NCBI GenBank assembly: GCA_031553615.1 | Contig: JAVBLJ010000006.1 | Span: 62,001 to 126,000 of the forward strand | Length of the DNA: 64,000 bases | Source of the DNA: WQXF01 sp031553615 | GTDB lineage: Bacteria > Bacillota > Clostridia > Christensenellales > Aristaeellaceae | Direction of reading: 5' to 3' | Shown: positions 49,571 through 56,114 of the stretch, in pieces | How positions within the stretch are numbered: position 1 is the first letter of the stretch | Layout: the number at the start of each line of letters is the position of its first letter | The notes under the pieces: generated by a model | Database searches by the model: none | What the model saw: the letters and a program-made list of their open reading frames with translations, nothing else | Told to the model about the DNA's origin: nothing | Made by a program: the position numbers and the translations under genes

Positions 49571-50534
49571 CCAAATTATACTCCTTCATTTCTTCATCTG
49601 TGTTATAGTAAAACAAGCAATTTCCTGCCGCGATTGGATACGAACCTTCCGCGATAAACGTACGGTCTGCGCCATTCAGACCCATGCGATAAATCATGTC
49701 CTCGCTCGTCGCATAATACAAGGCATTCCCAGTGATGGTGAAACTGAGAACACCTTCCTCCACTATCACGGTATCATTCGTGAAGGCGTCCGCAGTGATT
49801 TTGTGCAGACCCAAGGTGTGCGCATTGATATAGTAGACATCTTGTTGATAAACCACCAACGCATACGGATATGCGGGATACGCATCCCAAGACTGCGAAT
49901 CCGAGGCATTCAAGTCCCACCGATACAGCCCTTCGCCTCGGCCAAAGATCAGCTGACGATTGAGTACCTGAATATCTATCGCGGCACTAGCCAGGGGGGA
50001 CTCGGTGAGAACCTGAACATCGGTGCCGTCTAGTTTCGCCTTGCATATGCTCGCTGCATCCAGGGTGGAAAAGTATATCCAGCCCTCATGCAATGCATAG
50101 CTGTTCACGTTGTAATCCAGTAGCTTGGTTTCGGAGTGCGAGGTCAGATCGTATGAGTGCAAGGTGTAACGGAAGGGCCACTCGGATGAAGCCCTTGTGT
50201 TTTGCAAGTAAAACAGTTTATCTCCATTGAGCTGTATGCTGATGCGCCTGGAGGCATTGGCCTGATCACTAAGCTTTGCCTTGTTTTGAAGGGTTGAATC
50301 CATCGAATAAAGCTTGTATTCATCATCGGGGTTCGCAAAATAGAACGTGCCGTCCTTCACGGCAATATATCCTCCACCGGTAGAAAACGCTTTATCAGGA
50401 GAGCTTTCCGTTATTTTGGTCTCTACGCTATTGCTGCCATTTGCGGAACAGCCGTAAGTAACAGATAAAAATGCCAGAATACATATAACAACGGCGAGAT
50501 ATCTCGCTATCCTACCGAATGGTGTATTCTTCAT
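49563..50534 (-). CDS. DUF5050-type propeller lipoprotein
   Basis: A 323-residue exported protein. The signal region (1-29) ends in SVTYGC, a slightly atypical lipobox with C29, followed by a Ser/Asn-rich linker (SANGSNSVETKITESS). Blades with the pattern GGYIAVKDGTFYFANPDDEYKLYSMD, GDKLFYLQNTR, EGWIYFSTLDAASICKAKLDGTDVQVL and GNALYYATSEDMIYRMGLNG match the DUF5050 family, thought to be cell-surface propellers. AAAAGGAGAT precedes the ATG. It is probably co-transcribed with a small gene at 50550-50720 and with the following propeller gene. Confidence 0.78.
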   Translation of the reverse strand: MKNTPFGRIARYLAVVICILAFLSVTYGCSANGSNSVETKITESSPDKAFSTGGGYIAVKDGTFYFANPDDEYKLYSMDSTLQNKAKLSDQANASRRISIQLNGDKLFYLQNTRASSEWPFRYTLHSYDLTSHSETKLLDYNVNSYALHEGWIYFSTLDAASICKAKLDGTDVQVLTESPLASAAIDIQVLNRQLIFGRGEGLYRWDLNASDSQSWDAYPAYPYALVVYQQDVYYINAHTLGLHKITADAFTNDTVIVEEGVLSFTITGNALYYATSEDMIYRMGLNGADRTFIAEGSYPIAAGNCLFYYNTDEEMKEYNLDE

Positions 50535-50549
50535 AAAATATCTCCTTTT

Positions 50550-50720
50550 CTACGGATTTGACATGGCTTGTTGTGAAATCTGTAAGTACGGTATCAACCA
50601 TCTCATAGCCTGCATGCGAAAAACAAAACCCACATCGTGAAACGCACTCACCGGCCCTTTGTCCTCGTGCGCAGCTATTGCTTTGTAGCTTCCCGGAAAA
50701 AAGAGATAACTTATTGCCAT
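50550..50720 (-). CDS. Small open reading frame of 56 residues, first gene of the propeller operon
   Basis: A short frame with a good ribosome site (GGGGGAGG, eight bases before the ATG at 50720) ending 15 bases before the DUF5050 gene. The product begins MAISYLFFPGSYKAIAAHED and is hydrophobic to neutral without a clear helix or motif. Position after a promoter at 50822-50850 and before a start with its own ribosome site supports translation. A competing 98-codon frame over the same stretch starts with TTG and has no ribosome site. I do not recognise the product. Confidence 0.4.
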   Translation of the reverse strand: MAISYLFFPGSYKAIAAHEDKGPVSAFHDVGFVFRMQAMRWLIPYLQISQQAMSNP

Positions 50721-50821
50721 TTAAAGAGCCTCCCCCAATAGTGCCCAGTGCTCTGCTCGGGCAAGTAGCCACGCCAAGCTCCTGGTCGTTCCGGCAGGCT
50801 TGCACCAAGCGCCATAAGCAT

Positions 50822-50850
50822 ATTTTACCACACTGCTCCGTTCGCGTCTA
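50822..50850 (-). promoter_or_regulatory. Promoter of the propeller operon
   Basis: Minus-strand TAGACG (50850-50845), a 17-base spacer and TAAAAT (50827-50822, five of six). The leader would run about 95 bases to the small frame at 50720. Confidence 0.5.
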
Positions 50851-51108
50851 CGATGCCAACGATGTCGCCCTGCCGATAACCGACACAGTCATAGTGCGCA
50901 CTGTGTTGCACGGTCTGCGGTCGGCCCCGTCCGCGCACTTGCGAATGCGCAGAACGGCGGCGTTGCAGCTGCAATAGCCTACTGTAATGCAGGATTCTGC
51001 TGGCCAGCCAGAGAATTTGCATGTGGCGATTTGGGATTTCTCGGCTTGTATTGAACAAGCGAAACTCTGTGCTACACCAAAACGCAACCAATCAAAGGAG
51101 TGAATTGC

Positions 51109-51783
51109 ATGCGTAGCAATCAAACAAAAAAGAATACCGTTTTGCTGTTCTTTCCATTGTTGTTCTTCCCATGCTTGCTCCTGTGCGTGGCCATAATCCT
51201 CGTTCCAGCCTTTGTGTGGGCAGGTGAAGCCGCGCCCAATGAACAACGCGCTCCAGATTCGCCCGACCCAAGAAAAAATGTTGCACTCCTTGAGACGGAA
51301 ATTGAGGAGTTCAAGCTGCGCATGCTTCCTTTGCTGGAGGGTAAAAGCAAGGAGGAAGCCACAGCAGTATTTTTTGAAGAAGTTGAGGCTTTTTACGATG
51401 TAGTGGGGCAACCATTTAAGTGGCCGTGGGCTAACTTTTATGATCTTTACGTCTTTGGAGCTAACCATAATGTACAATGGGGAGAACACTCCTACTATAT
51501 TCGGGGTATTCCCAGCCCTTCGGATATAAGCGAAGAAGAAGCAATATCGATTGCAGAAAAGACTATATTGTTATTAACGCCTACGCCTTCTGAAGCATTG
51601 GAAATGTATTGGGCGGCTACAGGCTACTATAAAGTCTATGCGGATGGGGAGTATTCGTGGTATGTCAATTTTGTTGTAGAGACGCCAGAGAATCGCGCTT
51701 ATTACATCAAATTCGCGCTGGAAATCGACCCCAAGACAGGGTCTGTCCTTTCGTTTTTCGATTCGCGCAGCAATGATTATTGA
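51109..51783 (+). CDS. Exported or membrane-anchored protein with PepSY-like C-terminus
   Basis: A 224-residue protein. The N-terminus is a strong signal or anchor (TVLLFFPLLFFPCLLLCVAIILVPAFVWA, about 8-38). A helical segment (NVALLETEIEEFKLRMLPLLEG) and a C-terminal part with SEEEAISIAEKTI and WYVNFVVE..FALEIDPKTGSVLSFFD follow; the last stretch resembles the PepSY/YpeB pattern, often a peptidase inhibitor or sensor module. I start at the ATG at 51109, eight bases after AAGGAG, rather than a GTG at 51100. It is AT-rich like its neighbours and stands alone, convergent with the mutarotase. Confidence 0.65.
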   Translation: MRSNQTKKNTVLLFFPLLFFPCLLLCVAIILVPAFVWAGEAAPNEQRAPDSPDPRKNVALLETEIEEFKLRMLPLLEGKSKEEATAVFFEEVEAFYDVVGQPFKWPWANFYDLYVFGANHNVQWGEHSYYIRGIPSPSDISEEEAISIAEKTILLLTPTPSEALEMYWAATGYYKVYADGEYSWYVNFVVETPENRAYYIKFALEIDPKTGSVLSFFDSRSNDY

Positions 51784-51796
51784 GTAATATACTCAA

Positions 51797-51824
51797 AATA
51801 GGGCTGCCGTCTGGCGGCCCTATT
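51797..51824. terminator. Hairpin between convergent genes, probable terminator
   Basis: AATAGGGC (51797-51804) pairs with GCCCTATT (51817-51824), and inner GCC/GGC pairs extend the stem. It lies between the ends of the gene at 51783 and the minus-strand mutarotase at 51848. There is no long T-run on either side, so strength is uncertain. Confidence 0.6.
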
Positions 51825-51847
51825 AGGGTGCGACTATTCCGGTGCGG

Positions 51848-52912
51848 TTATTCCTCGCACACGCTGAACTTATAAACCGTGGTGTGATCGAAAGGCTGAC
51901 CGGCCCGGAACACACAGGAGGGGAAGTTGGGCTGGTTGGGGGTATCCGGGAAATACTGTGTCTCCAGGCAGAGGCCGTTGCGGTGCGTGTACTGCACGTG
52001 ATCCTTGCACTCGAAGGGAATCTTCAGCATATTTCCCGCGTAGAATTGCAGGCCGGGCAGATCGGTGAAGGTCTCCATCACGCGGCCCGACTGCGGGTCA
52101 TACAGCTCGCACGCCTTGCAAATGCCCTCTTCGGGATCGGTCAGCACGAAGTTGTGGTCGTACCCATGGCCGAAGCTCAGCTGCTCGTTCTCTTGGTCGA
52201 TGCCATCGCCGATGCGAATGGAGGTGCGCAGATCGAAGGGCGTGCCCTCCACGGGCGCAAGCTCGCCGGTGGGGATGCAGGCGGAATTGACGGGCGTGTA
52301 AGCATCGGCAGCAATGCTGATCTGGTGGTTCTCGATGGTGCCCGAACCATGCCCGCCCAGGTTGAAATAAGCGTGATTGGTGAGGTTGATGACGGTTTCG
52401 CGATCGCTGACGGCCAGGTAATGCAGCGAGAGCTCGTTTGCATCGTTCCACGCGTAGGTGACGTCGACCGTCAGCGTACCGGGGAAGGATTCTTCGCCAT
52501 CGGGGCTGACATAGGTCAGCTTCACGCTGTCGCTCTCCTCATGCTCGGTGCATTCGGCGGCCCATACCTTCTTGTCAAAGCCGATCTTGCCGCCGTGCAG
52601 GTGGTTCGCGCCTTCGTTGCAGAAGAGCTGATAGGTCTGCCCGCCAAGCTCGAAACGTCCGCCCGCAATGCGGTTGCCGTAGCGGCCGATGAGCGCGCCC
52701 AGGTATCCGCCGCCGCGCTCGTAATCGGTCACGGAAGTGAAGCCCAGGCAGACATCGGCGAAGATATCGTGGCGATCGGGCACGATGATGGAGGTCAGCG
52801 TACCGCCATAGGTGATCAGCGACACGGATGCGCCGCTATGATTGGTCATGGTAATTTGCTCGACAGCTTCTCCGGACTGGGTGATGCCGAAGGGTTTCCG
52901 GGTGATCGACAT
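51848..52912 (-). CDS. galM: Aldose 1-epimerase (galactose mutarotase)
   Basis: A 354-residue beta-sandwich enzyme that interconverts alpha and beta anomers of galactose, glucose and related sugars. Landmarks are VSLITYGGTLTSIIVPDR (about 30-47), YGNRIAGGRFELGGQTYQL, the catalytic histidine region NLTNHAYFNLGGHG, GHGYDHNFVL and the C-terminal LCLETQYFPDTPNQPNFPS, whose Glu is the base. I start at the ATG at 52912, ten bases after AGGAG; longer in-frame versions have no ribosome site. It has its own promoter at 52988-53016 and stands as a single gene. Confidence 0.95.
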   Translation of the reverse strand: MSITRKPFGITQSGEAVEQITMTNHSGASVSLITYGGTLTSIIVPDRHDIFADVCLGFTSVTDYERGGGYLGALIGRYGNRIAGGRFELGGQTYQLFCNEGANHLHGGKIGFDKKVWAAECTEHEESDSVKLTYVSPDGEESFPGTLTVDVTYAWNDANELSLHYLAVSDRETVINLTNHAYFNLGGHGSGTIENHQISIAADAYTPVNSACIPTGELAPVEGTPFDLRTSIRIGDGIDQENEQLSFGHGYDHNFVLTDPEEGICKACELYDPQSGRVMETFTDLPGLQFYAGNMLKIPFECKDHVQYTHRNGLCLETQYFPDTPNQPNFPSCVFRAGQPFDHTTVYKFSVCEE

Positions 52913-52987
52913 TGCAATGTCACTCCTGTTCACACTTTTCCATGGGCGGATGGCATCTGAATGGTGTGCCAAAACTCAAACACCACT

Positions 52988-53016
52988 ATTGTAGCTTTTT
53001 TTGCTGGAATTAGCAA
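52988..53016 (-). promoter_or_regulatory. Promoter of the mutarotase gene
   Basis: Minus-strand TTGCTA (53016-53011), a 17-base spacer and TACAAT (52993-52988). The predicted leader is about 70 bases. Confidence 0.6.
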
Positions 53017-53053
53017 GTATTCGTCTATAAAAACAGAAATGCAAAAGCAAAAA

Positions 53054-53071
53054 GCCGCGCAAATGCGCGGC
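53054..53071 (-). terminator. Rho-independent terminator of the lipoprotein gene
   Basis: GCCGCGC-AAAT-GCGCGGC (53054-53071), with a T-run following on the minus strand (TTTTTGCTTTT). It lies 50 bases past the stop of the lipoprotein gene at 53121. Confidence 0.88.
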
Positions 53072-53120
53072 AAAGGTGAGCGGCATAAAGGCGAGGGGGA
53101 GCACGCTTAAGAAGAAGCGC

Positions 53121-54020
53121 TTAGTAGAAGTTCCAGGTCGAACGAACTTTGCGGTAAACTTCCTCATACAGCGTGAATGCGCTTGTCGGTGCGGTGAGGC
53201 GCACCATGTAGAGAGCATTGCCATGAGCGACCACCATCATGCGCCCGCGCACATTGATGCCCTGAAATACGGCGGTGTAGTAGGCGTAGTAGCCATTGGC
53301 ACCATCCATGCTGGCACTTGACACGCCCTGCGCTTTGAAATCGACCCAAAGCGTGTTTTGGGACAGCTCGTCCATGAGCTCGGCCAATTGGGCTTCCGCA
53401 TCTTCCTTCACCTGCTTGCTGCTCTTGTGCAGTACGCGGACGGTGAGCATGGTACAGTAACCATCGCGTGCGGCGGCTTTGGGTTCGGTGAATTGCACGT
53501 TGGAATCGGCCGGGGCTTCATCCTTCCAACCGGCGGGGCGCTCAAAGGTGACGCCCATGCCGTCGTTGCTGTAAGCGACGAACGCGATATTCAGCGGAAC
53601 CTCGGTCGGCTTGTCGATGGGGTCGATTGGGCCGATGGGGGTTTCGGAGGGGTCAGGTGTCAGGCGGGCCAGCGGAGAAGGAGTTAACGTGGGTTGCGCG
53701 GTCTCGGGTAGACCGGGCCCCTTTGCTGCGCCAGCATTCTCGGAAGTGTCGTTGGCAGCGCTTAGATCTGCAGTATCATCCTGCGTGCCGAAGATATCGG
53801 TTTCCGTCTCAGCGGAGGAGTCCTGCGCGTCGTCCGCAGAGGGTTCGCCCTCGTCCACAGCATCGTCGAGCGCCGTCTCCACATAATCATTCGGCGGCAG
53901 GGTAGGAATCGCCGTCTTTTCCGGCGGATCTGAATTGGCGCCATTGCTCTTATCACAACCCGAGAGCAGCAGTACCGCTACCAGCAAAAGAGCAAGGTAG
54001 GCCAGGGAGCGTTTGCGCAT
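53121..54020 (-). CDS. Lipoprotein with Pro/Thr/Asp-rich linker and DcrB/PsbP-like domain
   Basis: A 299-residue exported protein. The signal ends in LLLSGC with lipidated C22. Residues about 23-140 form a low-complexity acidic linker rich in D, E, S, T and P. The C-terminal domain (about 145-299: FVAYSNDGMGVTFERPAGW, LMDELSQNTLWVDFKAQGVSSASMDGANGYYAYYTAVFQGI and a final VRSTWNFY) looks like the PsbP/DcrB fold found in many surface lipoproteins. Function unknown. AAGGAGGAACC precedes the ATG, and it is flanked by its own promoter and terminator, so it is monocistronic. Confidence 0.8.
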   Translation of the reverse strand: MRKRSLAYLALLLVAVLLLSGCDKSNGANSDPPEKTAIPTLPPNDYVETALDDAVDEGEPSADDAQDSSAETETDIFGTQDDTADLSAANDTSENAGAAKGPGLPETAQPTLTPSPLARLTPDPSETPIGPIDPIDKPTEVPLNIAFVAYSNDGMGVTFERPAGWKDEAPADSNVQFTEPKAAARDGYCTMLTVRVLHKSSKQVKEDAEAQLAELMDELSQNTLWVDFKAQGVSSASMDGANGYYAYYTAVFQGINVRGRMMVVAHGNALYMVRLTAPTSAFTLYEEVYRKVRSTWNFY

Positions 54021-54107
54021 GCAAAGGTTCCTCCTTTATTAGCAAACCGATTAAAATGTGGCAAAACGGCGCTAAAACACTACAAAAACAACTATGAGGA
54101 TACAGTT

Positions 54108-54136
54108 ATTCTAGCAGCATGAGGCGCGCTTGTCAA
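54108..54136 (-). promoter_or_regulatory. Promoter of the lipoprotein gene
   Basis: Minus-strand TTGACA (54136-54131), a 17-base spacer and TAGAAT (54113-54108); near-consensus. Confidence 0.8.
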
Positions 54137-54242
54137 CCGGTGCTTGAAAGGCAGGGAAAATACACCAGTCGCCCTTCTATCACATAACGTTGAATGCTGG
54201 CGAAAGCTTGCATGCGGATGGTGCTATTTTGAAGCCATGAAG

Positions 54243-55178
54243 CTATCTCTTTAAAAGGAAGCTCGCAGCCTCTTCCACCAAGTCCTCTGCCGCGGGTTGC
54301 GTGCCGGTGTTATCGATAAAGGCGTGCTGCGTCCCCAGGTAGAGCAGGCAGGTCACCTCGACCTTGGCTTCATCCAGCTTCTTGGCGTAGGCAAGGTCCT
54401 GATCCTTCAAGCCGTCGTGTTCGCAGGCGACGATTAGCGTACTGGGCAGCTTGGCCAGAGAGGGCGCGAGGATGGGCGATACGTAGGGGTCGGTGGTCTT
54501 GCGTGGGTCGCCAAGATACCAATCGATCAGCACGCGGCCCAGGTGTCCGCCATCGCCGCCGGCGGGGGAGACGAACTCGTTCAGCGTCACCGCGGGATAG
54601 AGCAACAGTTGCTTCGCGATGGAGGGCCCGCCCCTGTCGCGGGCCATGAGCGCGATTGCGGCTGCTAGGTTCCCGCCAGCGGAATCGCCCCCCACGGCCA
54701 CCCGGTTGGGGTCCGCGTTCAGCCCGGATGCGCCGATTGCCCATTGAAGTGCGCGATAGCAATCCTCAAGTCCATGCGGATAAGGGTGCTCGGGACAAAG
54801 GTGATAGCCGACGTTGACCACCACCGCGCCGACCCGATCCGCGATTGCGCGGCAAAAGGCCTCGACGGCCCCCATGGTGCCGCCAAACCAGCCGCCGCCG
54901 TGGTAGAAGAGCAAAAGAGGCCGGGCTGTGGCGCTCGGTGCTTCAGGCTGGTATACACGCAGGGGAACGCTGCCATGGTAGCCCTCAATCTCCAGCGCAG
55001 TGGTAGAAACCGGTTGGCGCACGATATCCTTTTGCGTGCCGCCCATTCCAGCGCGCATCTTTTCCAAGTTTGCGCGGGCCATGGCTTTGAAGGCGAAGTA
55101 GGGAATCTTTGGGGGATTACGGATAGCGTCGGGCAAGTCTATCTGCAGCGGTTCAAATGTCTTTTCACGATATTGCAT
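54243..55178 (-). CDS. Alpha/beta hydrolase of the HSL/esterase group (family IV)
   Basis: A 311-residue carboxylic-ester hydrolase without a signal peptide. The oxyanion-hole motif HGGGW is at 93-97 and the nucleophile S166 sits in GGDSAGGN; the aspartate is probably in ACEHDGLKDQ and the histidine in GTQHAF. These are the hallmarks of the hormone-sensitive-lipase group, which acts on short acyl esters. CYHLCPEHPYP is also typical. I use the ATG at 55178, seven bases after AGGAG. The natural substrate could be acetylated sugars given the setting, but that is only contextual. Confidence 0.9.
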   Translation of the reverse strand: MQYREKTFEPLQIDLPDAIRNPPKIPYFAFKAMARANLEKMRAGMGGTQKDIVRQPVSTTALEIEGYHGSVPLRVYQPEAPSATARPLLLFYHGGGWFGGTMGAVEAFCRAIADRVGAVVVNVGYHLCPEHPYPHGLEDCYRALQWAIGASGLNADPNRVAVGGDSAGGNLAAAIALMARDRGGPSIAKQLLLYPAVTLNEFVSPAGGDGGHLGRVLIDWYLGDPRKTTDPYVSPILAPSLAKLPSTLIVACEHDGLKDQDLAYAKKLDEAKVEVTCLLYLGTQHAFIDNTGTQPAAEDLVEEAASFLLKR

Positions 55179-55258
55179 AAGGTTCTCCTTTCGGGAATGA
55201 GCGTGTTCGAAAAAGCGTGTTTGGAACGAGGCAGGGTGTACTGCATCGCTTATGGAAT

Positions 55259-55287
55259 AGTTTAGTACATTTCTGCACGTTTCGCAA
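55259..55287 (-). promoter_or_regulatory. Promoter of the esterase gene
   Basis: Minus-strand TTGCGA (55287-55282), a 17-base spacer and TAAACT (55264-55259), each four of six to consensus. It lies directly downstream of the terminator of the candidate small RNA. Confidence 0.45.
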
Positions 55288-55406
55288 GAAAAACACAACC
55301 CCCGCCGCATGGGCAGGGGAGCGTGTTATGCTTGTGCGGAACCGGAGGAGGGCGATTCCAACACCTATTAATCTTTTGTGCTTCGCAAATGGATCATCTT
55401 TGGTAT
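55288..55406 (-). ncRNA. Candidate small RNA or riboregulatory leader with a C-rich loop
   Basis: About 119 bases from a strong promoter (55413-55441) to a strong terminator, with no credible reading frame. In the middle, GGAAUCG (55359-55353) pairs with CGGUUCC (55344-55338) through seven pairs, one of them G-U, presenting an eight-base loop CCCUCCUC that is complementary to Shine-Dalgarno sequences. The terminator is CCCCUGCC paired with GGCGGGGG inside an outer AACAC/GUGUU stem (55327-55292), then five U. C-rich loops of this type are known in Gram-positive small RNAs that block ribosome sites. It could also be an attenuated leader of the esterase gene on the same strand. I recognise no described family. 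Confidence 0.5.
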
Positions 55407-55412
55407 GCGAGC

Positions 55413-55441
55413 ATTATACCATGCTATTATAATGATTACAA
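55413..55441 (-). promoter_or_regulatory. Promoter of the candidate small RNA
   Basis: Minus-strand TTGTAA (55441-55436), a 17-base spacer and a perfect TATAAT (55418-55413) with the extended TGn element (ATGGTATAAT). No protein-coding gene begins directly behind it. Confidence 0.65.
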
Positions 55442-55678
55442 CTTAAATGCAATTTTATTAAGTCTGACTTCATAAATATGGAGTCGAACTAGCAACTATG
55501 CAGGATATTCCAGGTTTTTTTTAGGTATACAATAGCGGCAAAGAAGGAGTGCGCTTCTGGTAGAAGGTTTCCTTTTCAAAAGAGATGTGATAGAATATGG
55601 TGGGTTTTGGCGATTGCCATGGAAAGTTATGGATGTTTGACCTTTTTTAATCGGTTTATTCTGGAAGGAGGGGTGGCA

Positions 55679-56047
55679 ATGAGGCGCCTTATGCTGTTGT
55701 TGCTAGTGCTTATCTCCGTTTTATCGCTAACAGGCTGTGCGTCCCTGCTCTTTTTTGCAAAAAACGCTACGCCTAAGCAGCCTTTTGAGGAAGGAAAAAA
55801 GACAACCTCACCGATCCAAGCGGGGGGAAGCCAGGTGGGTGCCCACGTTCCCGGGGAGTTGATCGCCACCGTCGAATCGCAAGCCGATGCCGAAAAAATC
55901 GCGGAGCTATACGGCATTACGCTGGTGAGCGTCGAGGGCAAGATCGCAGTATTTTCAACCGACCAAGACCTGGGCGAGGTCATCGCAAAGGGTGTAAAAA
56001 ACGGATGGCATCCCCTGAGCCGTAACGATATCCTGCAAATGTACTAA
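55679..56047 (+). CDS. Small lipoprotein resembling a free-standing subtilisin propeptide (I9-like)
   Basis: A 122-residue lipoprotein; the lipobox is LTGC with C20. After a short linker, residues about 57-122 (VPGELIATVESQADAEKIAELYG, then KIAVFSTDQDLGEVIAKGV and PLSRNDIL) align well with the propeptide of the subtilase encoded 67 bases downstream (VKDEVLARAETREMAEMIAASYN, then VLQAVTAG and IGVTPNDYL). Propeptides of this fold act as intramolecular chaperones and tight inhibitors, so this protein may fold or restrain the neighbouring peptidase at the membrane surface. GGAAGGAGGGG precedes the ATG at 55679; longer frames have no ribosome site. Confidence 0.7.
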   Translation: MRRLMLLLLVLISVLSLTGCASLLFFAKNATPKQPFEEGKKTTSPIQAGGSQVGAHVPGELIATVESQADAEKIAELYGITLVSVEGKIAVFSTDQDLGEVIAKGVKNGWHPLSRNDILQMY

Positions 56048-56114
56048 TGCTCGCATGCATCGCGCATATCACTTCCAGTGTTTACGCTTCGAAAGCGAAG
56101 AAAGGTGATTTCAC

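Larger units (their letters stand above)
55179..55678. other. 500-base gene-free region
   Basis: It contains the esterase promoter (55259-55287), a promoter-plus-terminator unit that may make a small RNA (55288-55441) and, from about 55442 to 55660, an AT-rich stretch with no gene or repeat that I can support. Weak -10-like words (TACAAT near 55541, TAGAAT near 55590) could serve the lipoprotein at 55679, but neither has a good -35. Confidence 0.6.

Noticed and set aside
50512..50808. A Cys-rich 98-codon frame on the minus strand, considered as a secreted peptide or RiPP precursor
   Set aside because: It starts with TTG without a ribosome site, overlaps the start of the DUF5050 gene, and the shorter frame at 50550-50720 has a strong ribosome site instead.
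55217..55432. A 71-codon plus-strand frame in the gene-free region
   Set aside because: No ribosome site, no recognisable composition, and it crosses a minus-strand promoter and terminator unit.
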